Origin: Nisaea sediminum
GTDB taxonomy: Bacteria > Pseudomonadota > Alphaproteobacteria > Thalassobaculales > Thalassobaculaceae
Length of the DNA: 64,000 bases
Direction of reading: 5' to 3'
Assembly: GCF_014904705.1 (NCBI RefSeq)
Contig: NZ_JACZCQ010000004.1
Location: 247,290 to 311,289 of the forward strand
The position numbers were made by a program, and so were the translations under genes. Shown here one piece after another: positions 56,078 to 64,000 of the stretch. Every line of letters starts with the position of its first letter. Within the stretch, counting starts at the first letter, position 1. The notes under the pieces were generated by a model. That model was given only the letters and a program-made list of their open reading frames with translations, was not told where the DNA came from and ran no database searches.

Positions 56078-57019
56078 ATGCCGATTTGGATCAATCCGCA
56101 GGACGGCACACAGGAAGTTGCCGTCCTGCTGTTCGACCGTTTCTCCAATTATTGTCTCGCGAACACGGTCGAACCGATGCGGGCGGCGAACGATTATCTC
56201 GGCCGTCCGGCCTATCGCTGGCGCCTGGTCAGCCTGGACGGGGCGCCGGTGACCTCCTCGAGCGGCATCCGGCTGCTGCCGGACGGCCGGCTTGCGGAGG
56301 TGCCCGGCGGCGACGCGCTGTTCGTCCTGCCGAGCTACGGCTATCGCACCCTTGGCACGCCGGCCTGTCTCGACGCCCTCCGCGCCGCCGCCCGCCGGTA
56401 CGAGAGCCTGATTGGGCTCGATACCGGGAGCTGGTTGCTGGCCGAGGCCGGGCTGCTCAACGGCTATGCCGCCACCATCCATTTCGACGAGTTCGACCGC
56501 TTCTCGGAACGCTTTCCCGAGGTCTCCGCCCGGCGCGAGCGCTGGCTGATCGACCGCAACCGGATGAGCGCCGGCGGGGCAACCACCGCGTTCGAGCTGA
56601 TGCAGCATCTGATCGCGGCGACCCACGGCAGCGTGGTCTCGCTGGAGATCTCAGGTCTGTTCATGCAGGGCGAGGACAATTTCCGCGCGATGACAGCGGG
56701 CGCGGCCGGCGACCGGCGCGTACAGCGGGCTCTTACCCTCATGCGGGGCAATCTCGAAGCGCCGCTCCCGATCGCTGAAATCGCGCGTGCCGCCGGTTGC
56801 CGTCAGCGCGACCTGGAAGAGCGGTTCCGGCGCGCGTTCGGCGCTGTTCCGCGAACCGTCTACAGGCAGCTCCGCATGGCGGAAGCCCTGCGTCTCGTGC
56901 GGGAAGGCGACCTGTCCGTGGCGGAAATCGCGCTACGCTGCGGCTACAGCGACCCGAGCGCCTTCACCAGGTCTTTCCGCCGGACCTACGGCATGTCGCC
57001 CAGCGGTGCGACCGGTTAG
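56078..57019 (+). CDS. GlxA-type AraC regulator, CdhR-like
   Basis: The 313-residue protein has an N-terminal DJ-1/PfpI-like domain (EVAVLLFDRFSNYCLANTVE) in which the nucleophile Cys is replaced (LIGLDTGSWLLAEAGLL). The C-terminal AraC domain has two helix-turn-helix motifs (IAEIARAAGCRQRDLEERFR and VAEIALRCGYSDPSAFTRSF). CdhR, the carnitine activator of Pseudomonas, has this architecture. It is divergent from the carnitine operon, with about 84 bases between starts, so it probably senses carnitine and activates that operon. Confidence 0.83.
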   Translation: MPIWINPQDGTQEVAVLLFDRFSNYCLANTVEPMRAANDYLGRPAYRWRLVSLDGAPVTSSSGIRLLPDGRLAEVPGGDALFVLPSYGYRTLGTPACLDALRAAARRYESLIGLDTGSWLLAEAGLLNGYAATIHFDEFDRFSERFPEVSARRERWLIDRNRMSAGGATTAFELMQHLIAATHGSVVSLEISGLFMQGEDNFRAMTAGAAGDRRVQRALTLMRGNLEAPLPIAEIARAAGCRQRDLEERFRRAFGAVPRTVYRQLRMAEALRLVREGDLSVAEIALRCGYSDPSAFTRSFRRTYGMSPSGATG

Positions 57020-57046
57020 CGAAAGACAATCCGACCCGGCATCCCG

Positions 57047-57476
57047 ATGGCGCAGGCGGTCAGCGCCGAGCTCACCAGAGGCTGGATCAAGCGCGCCCAC
57101 ACGCTGGAAGACCTCGCAGGGAACATCGGCGTCGATCCGGAAGCCCTGCAGGGAACGGTGACCCTCTGGAACTGACAGGTCGGCGAAGATGCCGATTCAG
57201 ATTTCGGCCGCAAGCTGATGCTGAACCCGCTCACCGAACCGCCTTTTTATGCAGTCGAACTTTCGCCTCGATGATCAACACCCAGGGTCGCCCCCGACGC
57301 AACGAGCGCGCCGAGGTCCTGCGTCCTGTCGGCAAACCTGTTCCCCGCCTCCATAGCGCCGGCAAACTCGGCTCGCTCTACAGCTTCCTCCATCAGGCAC
57401 CGGAGATATCGGCGAATGCCTCGGCTTCGGCCGGATTGCCGGACGCAATGTCGCCGCCGAGAAGGAATGGAACTGA
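57047..57476 (+). pseudogene. Decayed C-terminal fragment of an FAD-binding fumarate-reductase-like dehydrogenase
   Basis: Read across frames, the stretch spells a flavoprotein C-terminus: LEDLAGNIGVDPEALQGTV, then DSDFGRKLMLNPLTEPPFYA, INTQGRPRRNERAEV, RLHSAGKLGSLYSFLHQ and CLGFGRIAGRNVAAEKEWN. An in-frame TGA follows LWN at about 57174. One base seems lost near 57284, and another near 57400. The first 350 or so residues of the family are missing, and the fragment abuts the regulator gene. It cannot be translated as one protein. It is the remnant of a flavoprotein related to fumarate reductase or ketosteroid dehydrogenase, deleted at its 5' side. Confidence 0.75.
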
Positions 57477-57779
57477 GCAACGTAGACCTCGCCATAAAAT
57501 AGGCGAATCTGACACCCTTCATACGGATGAGTTGTCTTCAAAAGCCCAACGCCAACCGGACCCGAATTTGAAATTAGCTATGAATTCAAGATGTTTAAGC
57601 TCGAAACAATACCGACCAACAAAACAGCGGCGGTTCCGATAAAACCGGACAAAATTAAAACAATTCCGATTAACTATCTGATTTATATTATTTATCTTGA
57701 TTAACCAGCCATAAAGACCCGGTTGAAACCACGGCGCTGTTCCGGCTACACCTACGCTCCCGACCGCGATAGGTGAGAC
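57477..57779. other. AT-rich non-coding region before the PAS/chemoreceptor genes
   Basis: These 303 bases are much richer in A and T than their neighbours, especially 57540-57710, with several A- and T-runs. No gene is seen. The stretch TTGATTAACCAGCC ends it and the PAS gene follows, with GGTGAGAC as its ribosome binding site. It probably holds the promoter of the chemotaxis pair. Low GC beside a decayed gene suggests a rearrangement junction. Confidence 0.45.
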
Positions 57780-58313
57780 ATGCGGAAACAAGACCTTTCT
57801 TTGACCGGCAAAGAGCGCATGCTCGATCCGGATGACCTGATCGTCACCAAGACAGACCTTTCCGGCAAGATCCGGTACGGCAACCGGACCTTCTATAAGT
57901 TCGCCGGCTATGGGCCGTCGGAATGTATCGGGACGCAGCACAATATCATCCGTCACCCGGATATGCCGCGCACGGTCTTCAAGCTGCTCTGGGATACCCT
58001 CAAGTCCGGGGACGAGATCTTCGCCTACGTCAATAACCGCTCCAGGAACGGCGACCATTACTGGGTCCTCGCCCACGTAACGCCGAGCTGGAACGAGAAG
58101 GGCGAGATCATCGGCTATCACAGCAACCGCCGTGCCCCGAACCGCGCCGTGATCCGCGATCATATCGAACCGCTCTATGCCGCGTTGATGCAGATCGAGA
58201 AAAATAGCGGCAGCCCGAAAGACGCACTCGCGGCGGGAGAGAAGCATGTCTCCGACTTGCTCGCCTCAAAAGGCATGTCCTTCAACGAGCTCATGTTTGC
58301 ATTGGGGATTTAG
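57780..58313 (+). CDS. Aer-like PAS-domain protein
   Basis: The 177-residue protein is almost entirely a PAS domain of the Aer type: DPDDLIVTKTDLSGKIRYGN, then FAGYGPSECIGTQHNIIRHP, the DMPRTVFKLLWDTLKSG segment and the late NRSRNGDHYWVLAHVTPSW. In Aer these residues bind FAD and sense redox state. There is no membrane helix and no signalling domain; the C-terminal 35 residues are a short helix. The stop codon abuts the ATG of the following chemoreceptor gene, so the two are produced together as separate chains. Confidence 0.85.
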   Translation: MRKQDLSLTGKERMLDPDDLIVTKTDLSGKIRYGNRTFYKFAGYGPSECIGTQHNIIRHPDMPRTVFKLLWDTLKSGDEIFAYVNNRSRNGDHYWVLAHVTPSWNEKGEIIGYHSNRRAPNRAVIRDHIEPLYAALMQIEKNSGSPKDALAAGEKHVSDLLASKGMSFNELMFALGI

Positions 58314-59465
58314 ATGTTCGGACTTTCCAGCACACGCGACGTCAAGACGGCCATCCCCATCATTCGGGAAATGGCGCGCGGAAACTTCAACCTCCGGATC
58401 ACCGAGATCTCCGGTTCGTCCGAGACCGCCGAGCTTCTGCATCTCGTGAACGACCTGGTCGACCGCTGCGACGCCTATGTAAGGGAGTCGGCCGCCTGCA
58501 TGGCCCATGTCAGCGAGAACAAGTATTTCCGCAAGATCATCGAGACCGGCATGCACGGGGACTTCCTTCTGGCCGCCCGCAAGGTCAACAACACGCTCGA
58601 GACGATCGATACGCGGGTGCAAGAGTTCTCGGGAGCGACACATGCCTTCGAGGCAACCGTGCAGGACATCGTCAAGACAGTGGCCGCCGCATCGGAACAG
58701 CTCATCGCAACCTCCGGATCAATGAAGTCGATTGCTTCCGACACCAGCGAGCGGGCGACCTCAGTCGCCGCAGCAGCGGAGGAAGCGTCGGTCAATGTGC
58801 AATCCGTCGCATCGGCATCGGACCAGCTGTCGGCCTCGATCACGGAAATCAGTGAACAGGTATCGCACGCCTCCGCGCTCGCCAACGAGGCGGCGTCATT
58901 GACGGATCGGGTCTCCGAACGGGTCGATAGCCTGGAGCAAGCGACGGGCAACATCGTCGGTGCCCTGAAGATCATCAGCGAGATCGCCGAGCAGACAAAT
59001 CTCCTTGCCCTCAACGCCACCATCGAGGCGGCCAGGGCCGGGGAAGCCGGAAAAGGGTTCGCCGTGGTGGCAAGCGAGGTCAAAGCCCTGGCGAACCAGA
59101 CCTCCAACGCAACCGAAGAAATCAACAGTTTCGTGCGCAGCATCGAGGAAGCCAGCCGGCACACGATCGACGGCATCCGGGCCATCTCGGACCAGGTCAA
59201 TAGCATCAGCGAGGCCAATGCGACGGTTTCGGCGGCCGTCGAGGAACAATCCGCCGCGACCCGCGAGATCGCCGGGAATATCGAGCAGGCCTCCGCCGGC
59301 ACCTCGGAAGTCACCGAAAACATCAGCGCGGTCACCGCTTCGGCGCAGCAGACGAGCACCACCGCAACCGAGGTGAACGGCGCCGCGACGTCACTGTCGA
59401 CGGAAGCGGAATCCCTGCGCACCGTCGTCGGCGACTTCCTCACCAGGGTCCGAAAGGTGGTGTGA
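58314..59465 (+). CDS. Soluble methyl-accepting chemotaxis protein
   Basis: The 383-residue chemoreceptor has no membrane segments. Residues 1-110 are a helical input region ([20 protein letters not shown]). The signalling hairpin tip is [20 protein letters not shown], then [20 protein letters not shown], the sequence that binds CheA and CheW. Long coiled-coil arms with Gln/Glu-rich methylation-type heptads flank it. It starts directly after the stop of the PAS gene, with no gap, and so probably receives the PAS signal in trans. Receptors with a PAS domain normally carry both in one chain. Confidence 0.88.
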   Translation: MFGLSSTRDVKTAIPIIREMARGNFNLRITEISGSSETAELLHLVNDLVDRCDAYVRESAACMAHVSENKYFRKIIETGMHGDFLLAARKVNNTLETIDTRVQEFSGATHAFEATVQDIVKTVAAASEQLIATSGSMKSIASDTSERATSVAAAAEEASVNVQSVASASDQLSASITEISEQVSHASALANEAASLTDRVSERVDSLEQATGNIVGALKIISEIAEQTNLLALNATIEAARAGEAGKGFAVVASEVKALANQTSNATEEINSFVRSIEEASRHTIDGIRAISDQVNSISEANATVSAAVEEQSAATREIAGNIEQASAGTSEVTENISAVTASAQQTSTTATEVNGAATSLSTEAESLRTVVGDFLTRVRKVV

Positions 59466-59625
59466 TTCCATTTCCGGAGGCATGAGCCGGCGGATCCGCC
59501 CGGAGAGCCGGCCGGAAATTGCATCTGGTGTTAGTTCCGGGCATGCGGTAGACGGGAACCCAGTGTGTTCGAATGGAGTCAGTTTAACTCCAAACGTTCC
59601 GTTACCGCCCGGATCCGGTTGCCCG

Positions 59626-60258
59626 ATGCTCCACGTTATCGATCTCGAAAACTGCAATCTGGCCTCGGTACTGCGCGCTTTCGACCGCATCGGCGTTGCG
59701 ACCACGACCGTCGGGGAGCCGGCTCGACTGGCGGACGCAAAGGCGATCGTTCTGCCCGGAGTCGGCGCCTTCGCCGCCAGCATGGGCAAACTGGACGAGC
59801 GCGGCTTTTCTCCGGTGCTGCGCGATCTGGTGCAACGCGACGGCGTCCCGCTGCTCGGGATCTGTCTCGGGATGCAACTGCTGGGCGATGCCAGTGAGGA
59901 GCACGGTATCCATGCCGGTCTCGGACTGGTTCCGGGAACGGTAAAACGGCTGCGTCCCGCCAGCCGGGCCGACAAGATACCGCATGTCGGTTGGGCGGAC
60001 GCGGTGCCGGCCAAGGAGAGCTACCTTTTCCCGGAGCAGACCGTCTCGAGTTTCTATTTCGATCACAGCTACCATTTCGACTGCGATGATTCCCCGGACA
60101 TCGCGGCCCGCGCCCGCTTTGGCAACGAAGAAATCACTGTCGCGATCCAGCGCGGCCATGTCGCAGGGGTGCAGTTCCATCCGGAGAAGAGCCAGGATGC
60201 CGGGCTGGATCTGCTTTCGGCCCACCTCCACTGGCTGCGCGGCAAGGGCCGTCTTTAG
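59626..60258 (+). CDS. HisH-like glutamine amidotransferase subunit
   Basis: The start MLHVIDLENCNLASVLRAFD at 59626 gives 210 residues. The class I glutaminase triad is visible: Cys in LLGICLGMQLLG, and His and Glu in VQFHPEKSQD. The usual HisH IDYGxGN opening is altered to IDLENCN. It makes ammonia from glutamine for its synthase partner, which is the HisF domain encoded 13 bases later. The partner's lost catalytic Asp shows that this pair serves sugar amidation rather than histidine synthesis. Confidence 0.85.
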   Translation: MLHVIDLENCNLASVLRAFDRIGVATTTVGEPARLADAKAIVLPGVGAFAASMGKLDERGFSPVLRDLVQRDGVPLLGICLGMQLLGDASEEHGIHAGLGLVPGTVKRLRPASRADKIPHVGWADAVPAKESYLFPEQTVSSFYFDHSYHFDCDDSPDIAARARFGNEEITVAIQRGHVAGVQFHPEKSQDAGLDLLSAHLHWLRGKGRL

Positions 60259-60271
60259 GAAATCGGAGAGT

Positions 60272-62326
60272 ATGGTCTATCCGCGACTGATCCCCTGCGT
60301 CCTGCTGAAGAACGGCCTTATCGTCCGCAGCGAACGCTTCGAGACTCATCAGGTGATCGGCAACCCGATCCAGACCATTTCTCGCCTCTCCAGCTGGAAT
60401 GTCGACGAGCTCTTCCTGATCGATATCAGCACCGAGGATTATCACGACCTCCGGCGCGACGACCTGCATGTCCGCTACCAGGGATCGTCCGCGCTCGACG
60501 TGCTGCAGGAAATCGCGAAGATCTGCTTCATGCCACTCAGCTTCGGGGGCAGGGTCCGCAGCCTGGAGGACATCTCCCGGATCCTCAAAGCCGGTGCGGA
60601 CAAGGTCTCTCTCAACAGTGCCGCCCTCGCCTCGCCCGATCTGGTTTCCGAAGCCGCGCGCGAATTCGGCAACCAGGCGACGGTCGTGACCATCGACACG
60701 AGGCGTCTGGAGGACGGCCGCTACGAGGTCTTCGCCGATGCTGGACGCACCGCCACGGGCCGGGATCCGGTCGACTGGGCGCGCGAGGCGGCGGACCTGG
60801 GTGCCGGCGAGATCGTCATCCAGGCGATCCATCGCGACGGCAGCGCCGAAGGCTACGACATCGAACTGGTGTCCAGGATCGTCAATGCGGTCGACGTGCC
60901 GGTCATCGCGCTCGGCGGCGCCGGCCGCTACCAGGACTTTCCGCCCGCCTTCGAAGCGGGCGTCAGCGGGGCCGCGGCCGCGAACATCTTCAATTTCTTC
61001 GAGCTCAGCTACGGCATGGCGAAGAAACATTGTACCGAGGCGGGTATCCGGCTGCGCGAGAGCAAACTCGAAAGCGCCTGGTCCCCGCGCGAGCCGAAAT
61101 ATGCGCCCGGCGACGCCAGCGCCCGCATCGAGGCCCGGCTCGAAGCCGCACGCACAGGGGATTTCCCGGCGGCACGCCAGACCCGGCCGACCCAGACCGT
61201 TTCCTGGTGCACCGAATGCGTCTATTCCTCGCTCAGCGCCACCCCTATGGCGTTCGACGAGAACGGTGTCTGCATGGGCTGCAAGACCGCAGCGGCACGG
61301 AGCGAGATTCCGGCCGAGGAATGGACCCGGCGCGAGGCACTGCTGAAAGACCTCCTGGAGCGCTACAAGAGCCGGGACGGCATGCGTCCGGACTGCGTGA
61401 TCGCGGTCAGCGGCGGCAAGGACAGCTGGTTCCAGACCCACTACATCAAGAACGTGCTCGGCTACAATCCGCTGCTCATTACCTACAACGGCAACAATTA
61501 TACCGATGTCGGCTGGCGCAACCTGTTGCGCATGAAGGAAGTCTTCGACGTCGACCACATCATCTACTCGCCCCGGGTCGACGTGCTCAAGAAACTGAAC
61601 CGGCTCGCCTTCAAGATCATGGGCGACATGAACTGGCATGCCCATGTCGGCATCAATACGGTGCCGGTCCGCCTCGCCGTACAGCTCGGCATCCCGCTGG
61701 TGATCTGGGGCGAGCATGGCTACATGGATCTCTGCGGCCAGTTCGCCATGACCGATTTCCCGGAAATGAGCTACCGCTACAGGCTGGAGCATTTCGGCCG
61801 CGGCTACGACTGGAACTACTTCCTCGGTCTCGAGGACCTGGAGACGAAGGACCTGATCGCCTGGCAGTATCCGCGGGACCAGGAGATGTTCGATCTCGAC
61901 CTGCGCGGCATCTATCTTGGCAACTATGTCGACTGGGACGCCAACCAGCACACGCAGCAGATGGTGGAGGAATATGGCTTCGAGGTCAGTCCGGACCCCT
62001 TCGACCGCACCTACCGGCGCATGTCGAACCTCGACGACATGCACGAGAACGGCGTCCACGACTATCTGAAGTACGTCAAGTTCGGCTACGGACGCTGTAC
62101 CGACCATTGCTGCAAGGACATCCGCTCGGGCAAACTCAGCCGGGGGCAGGCGATCGAACTCGTCAACCACTATGACCCCGTGCGTCCGCGCGACCTCTAT
62201 CGTTGGCTGGACTATGCCGAAATGAGCGAAGAGGAGTTCGACCGCATCGCCGACACCTTCCGCGACCCGAGGGTATGGTGGAAGGACGCGGACGGAAACT
62301 GGCAGCGCACGCGGCTGGAGCCCTGA
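60272..62326 (+). CDS. HisF-like domain fused to an N-acetyl-sugar amidotransferase (WbpG/PseA type)
   Basis: The 684-residue protein joins two enzymes. Residues 1-255 are a HisF barrel, but its first catalytic Asp (Asp11 in HisF) is Leu (RLIPCVLLKNG), while the second is kept (Asp142, VVTIDTRR). From about 308 an amidotransferase follows, with two Cys-x2-Cys pairs (WCTECVYSS and GVCMGCKTA) and a PP-loop AVSGGKDSWFQ near 379. Later motifs are WHAHVGINTVPVRLAV and WGEHGYMDLCGQF. This family converts an acetamido group on a sugar to an acetamidino group, with ammonia from the HisH/HisF pair. Usually the parts are separate proteins. Confidence 0.85.
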   Translation: MVYPRLIPCVLLKNGLIVRSERFETHQVIGNPIQTISRLSSWNVDELFLIDISTEDYHDLRRDDLHVRYQGSSALDVLQEIAKICFMPLSFGGRVRSLEDISRILKAGADKVSLNSAALASPDLVSEAAREFGNQATVVTIDTRRLEDGRYEVFADAGRTATGRDPVDWAREAADLGAGEIVIQAIHRDGSAEGYDIELVSRIVNAVDVPVIALGGAGRYQDFPPAFEAGVSGAAAANIFNFFELSYGMAKKHCTEAGIRLRESKLESAWSPREPKYAPGDASARIEARLEAARTGDFPAARQTRPTQTVSWCTECVYSSLSATPMAFDENGVCMGCKTAAARSEIPAEEWTRREALLKDLLERYKSRDGMRPDCVIAVSGGKDSWFQTHYIKNVLGYNPLLITYNGNNYTDVGWRNLLRMKEVFDVDHIIYSPRVDVLKKLNRLAFKIMGDMNWHAHVGINTVPVRLAVQLGIPLVIWGEHGYMDLCGQFAMTDFPEMSYRYRLEHFGRGYDWNYFLGLEDLETKDLIAWQYPRDQEMFDLDLRGIYLGNYVDWDANQHTQQMVEEYGFEVSPDPFDRTYRRMSNLDDMHENGVHDYLKYVKFGYGRCTDHCCKDIRSGKLSRGQAIELVNHYDPVRPRDLYRWLDYAEMSEEEFDRIADTFRDPRVWWKDADGNWQRTRLEP

Positions 62327-62389
62327 CCCGGCCGGTCGGATGCGCCAATCTCCGGCTCGATTGTCACGAGGAGTCCCCCCGGATGGGCC

Positions 62390-63715
62390 TCATTCACCGC
62401 GCGTGAGAGCGAAGAGACCGTCTCCCATGACCCTGACTTTCACCGAAAATCCGCCGCCAAGCGCGCGGGCGATCATCACGTACGCGTCGCGGAAATCGGC
62501 CTGGGAGACCGCGAACTTCACTCTGGCCTGCGGGTGGAGGCCCTTGACCTCGAGCTTTTGCTGCGGGAAATCCGCTTCGGAATAGGGCCGCGCCCCGGCA
62601 TCGAATTTCTCCCGGATCGACCGCCACTGGCGATCCGAAACAAGCTCCGTCTCGGATTCGCGGATGAAGTTCTCGAGCGGTTCCGCATCGGCGGCCGGCA
62701 GAACATCTGCAAGCTCCTCTCCGGCGAGGACACGGCGCGCGGCATCGAGCACCCCGGCCACGCTCCCGATCCTCGGCAGGACGCGGTTGGCGACGAAACA
62801 GGAGAGCATGCCGTTGTCGAACGGCGTGAAGGACACCACGGGACCCCCCATGACCTTCGCTTCAAGCCCCGTCGTGCAGGAATTCTGTATGACCAGGCGG
62901 GAGGCAAGAAGCCAATCGACGATCGGCCCCTCGCGGACGATCGACAGCCGACCGCCCCAATCCCGTTCCGCCTGGAGCTCCTGCCAGGTTTCGATCCTCT
63001 CGGAGGTATGCGGGCGCAGCACGACCGGGACTTCCCGTGCCAGCTCCCGGACCAGATCCTTGACCCCCTCCATCGTCCGGCTCTCGAACTCGAGCGCCCT
63101 CTCCCAAAGCGCGATCTCGTCTGGATTGCTGATATCGACAATCCCCATGCCGACGAGAAGCTTGTCGTAGAACTCCTTCGGAGATCCGACGAAAGTGTTG
63201 GCGTACCCGAAATTGGTGTTGAGGAGTACGAAATCGCCGTATTTGCGGCGCAGATCCGCGGCTTTCGCACGGCGTTGCTCGAGGAAGTCCTGCTTCAGAA
63301 GATCGAACCGGCCGACCCCGTGGATCTCGAGTTTTCCCTCGATTGCCGGGTTGGCGCGGGTAACGATATCCGCATCGAAAGGGCCATGGGCGAAATAGAG
63401 ATCCGTCAGCTTCGCAAAATCACCCGCCATCAGATTCTGGATCAGCAACGGCTCGGCAAGGGGAACATTCTCCTCTTCGATGGCGGCGACGCCGAAGCCG
63501 GCTTCTTTCAGCGGCTTTATCTTGTTGCGCTGGATCGCGTTTGTGCCCTTCGCGAAATAGACGCCGGCGGGAAATTTGGCCATGTGGGCGGTCAGAAGAA
63601 GCTGATTGCCGATAATGACCTGCCATCCGTCTTCGATCGCGCGGTGCGCAAGAATGAGCCGGGCCTCCAGTTCGCGCGCGCTTTCCTCGATCGGCAGATA
63701 AAGTACTTTATACAT
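62390..63715 (-). CDS. Surface carbohydrate biosynthesis family protein
   Basis: The 441-residue protein starts at MYKVLYLPIEESARELEARL (63715), with AGGAAG upstream. No membrane segments or signal peptide are seen. Recognisable blocks are QLLLTAHMAKFPAGVYFAKG, VLLNTNFGYANTF, VPVVLRPHTSERIETWQELQ, LLASRLVIQNSCTTGLEAKV and ARVKFAVSQADFRDAYVMIA. These match the family usually annotated as surface carbohydrate biosynthesis protein, which has a glycosyltransferase-like (GT-B) layout; its reaction is unknown. It converges on the amidotransferase fusion gene, 63 bases away. The frame continues upstream, but those residues are not family-like. Confidence 0.72.
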   Translation of the reverse strand: MYKVLYLPIEESARELEARLILAHRAIEDGWQVIIGNQLLLTAHMAKFPAGVYFAKGTNAIQRNKIKPLKEAGFGVAAIEEENVPLAEPLLIQNLMAGDFAKLTDLYFAHGPFDADIVTRANPAIEGKLEIHGVGRFDLLKQDFLEQRRAKAADLRRKYGDFVLLNTNFGYANTFVGSPKEFYDKLLVGMGIVDISNPDEIALWERALEFESRTMEGVKDLVRELAREVPVVLRPHTSERIETWQELQAERDWGGRLSIVREGPIVDWLLASRLVIQNSCTTGLEAKVMGGPVVSFTPFDNGMLSCFVANRVLPRIGSVAGVLDAARRVLAGEELADVLPAADAEPLENFIRESETELVSDRQWRSIREKFDAGARPYSEADFPQQKLEVKGLHPQARVKFAVSQADFRDAYVMIARALGGGFSVKVRVMGDGLFALTRGE

Positions 63716-63847
63716 CAAGCAAGCTTCCTGACCCCCGGCCCGTCCAGCACCCGTCGGCATCCCCGTAGATGGCATAGTTGGATGCGGCGCACAATTCGAT
63801 TTCCCGCCCCGGGACAACGCCTCGACATCTCGGCCTGTAAACGGAAA

Positions 63848-63877
63848 GAGCCCGCGAAACAATCGTCTCGCGGGCCC
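63848..63877 (-). terminator. Terminator downstream of the 5S rRNA gene
   Basis: GCCCGCGA at 63850 and TCGCGGGC at 63868 form an 8-pair stem around a 10-base loop. On the minus strand it is followed by TCTTTCCGTTTAC. It lies 48 bases past the 5S end and should stop transcription of the rRNA operon before the carbohydrate gene. Confidence 0.7.
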
Positions 63878-63924
63878 GAAATCTTAAAGAGGTTAAGATA
63901 TTGGTTTGTCTTGTCTTTTGATGA

Positions 63925-64000
63925 CCTGGCGGCGCCCTACTCTCCCACGCCTTAAGACGCAGTACCATTGGCGCAGAGGGTTTTCACGGCCGAGTTCGGA
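63925..64000 (-). rRNA. rrf: 5S rRNA, 3' part (continues past the right edge)
   Basis: The minus strand ends with GTGGGAGAGTAGGGCGCCGC followed by CAGGT, the conserved 3' strand of bacterial 5S rRNA. Upstream it carries the CGAACTCGGCCGTGAAAACC motif. About 76 of the expected 115-120 bases are inside the window. As 5S is normally last in the operon, 23S and 16S should lie to the right. Confidence 0.93.

Noticed and set aside
60134..62170. Minus-strand open frame of 678 codons
   Set aside because: It is antisense to the HisF-amidotransferase fusion, whose motifs leave no doubt about the coding strand.
59626..62326. HisH and HisF as histidine biosynthesis genes
   Set aside because: No other his gene is near, the first catalytic Asp of HisF is Leu, and the barrel is fused to a sugar amidotransferase.

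Overview
The window is high-GC DNA from a free-living alphaproteobacterium. Elongator tRNA-Met has the form typical of that class, and the gene families (DctPQM TRAP transporters, PhnE permeases with a long insert, ectABC-ask with a MarR regulator, the dehydrocarnitine-cleaving operon) fit a marine or halotolerant Rhodospirillales-like organism. That placement is an inference; no species marker is present apart from a partial 5S rRNA.

Layout. 1-4.7 kb: two MFS transporters, an XRE regulator and a long PLP-dependent Orn/Lys/Arg decarboxylase. 4.7-6.6 kb: a hipBA module with an AT-rich, repeat-containing operator region. 6.6-11.7 kb: PuuB- and PuuA-like polyamine genes, a LysR gene and a divergent dialkylglycine decarboxylase. 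11.7-13.1 kb: a bis-heme membrane cytochrome with a Tat-exported intradiol-like protein, then tRNA-Met. 13.3-17.1 kb: a hybrid histidine kinase and a REC-EAL phosphodiesterase. 17.1-22.3 kb: a phosphonate-type ABC operon with two binding proteins. 22.4-27 kb: LysR/DoxX/LigB dioxygenase, a YihU-like dehydrogenase and an acyl-CoA dehydrogenase. 27-34.2 kb: TRAP transporter, DadA-like oxidase and MLE-family enolase, with divergent GntR and Asp/Glu racemase genes. 34.3-39.5 kb: UgpABE-like ABC transporter, two RidA proteins and an UgpC-like ATPase. 39.6-44.2 kb: ectoine operon ectABC-ask and divergent ectR. 44.4-49.7 kb: a second Phn-type ABC transporter plus a Na/Pi cotransporter. 49.7-57 kb: a five-gene carnitine/crotonobetaine operon with a divergent GlxA/AraC (CdhR-like) regulator. 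57-57.5 kb: a decayed flavoprotein gene. 57.8-59.5 kb: an Aer-like PAS protein and a soluble chemoreceptor as separate abutting genes. 59.6-63.7 kb: HisH, a HisF/sugar-amidotransferase fusion and a surface-carbohydrate protein. The window ends in the 3' part of a 5S rRNA gene on the minus strand, the tail of an rRNA operon that lies to the right.

How the genes work together. Compatible solutes are one theme: ectoine is made from aspartyl phosphate by ask-ectBAC, and glycine betaine should be released by the carnitine operon. Scavenging of organic N and P is another: two Phn-type importers, a Na/Pi symporter, an Ugp-like importer, a TRAP importer with amino-acid-type catabolic enzymes, and polyamine/dialkylglycine genes. 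At the right end, the HisF domain has lost the Asp essential for imidazole-glycerol-phosphate synthesis and is fused to a PP-loop amidotransferase. This points to ammonia delivery for a surface sugar rather than histidine synthesis.
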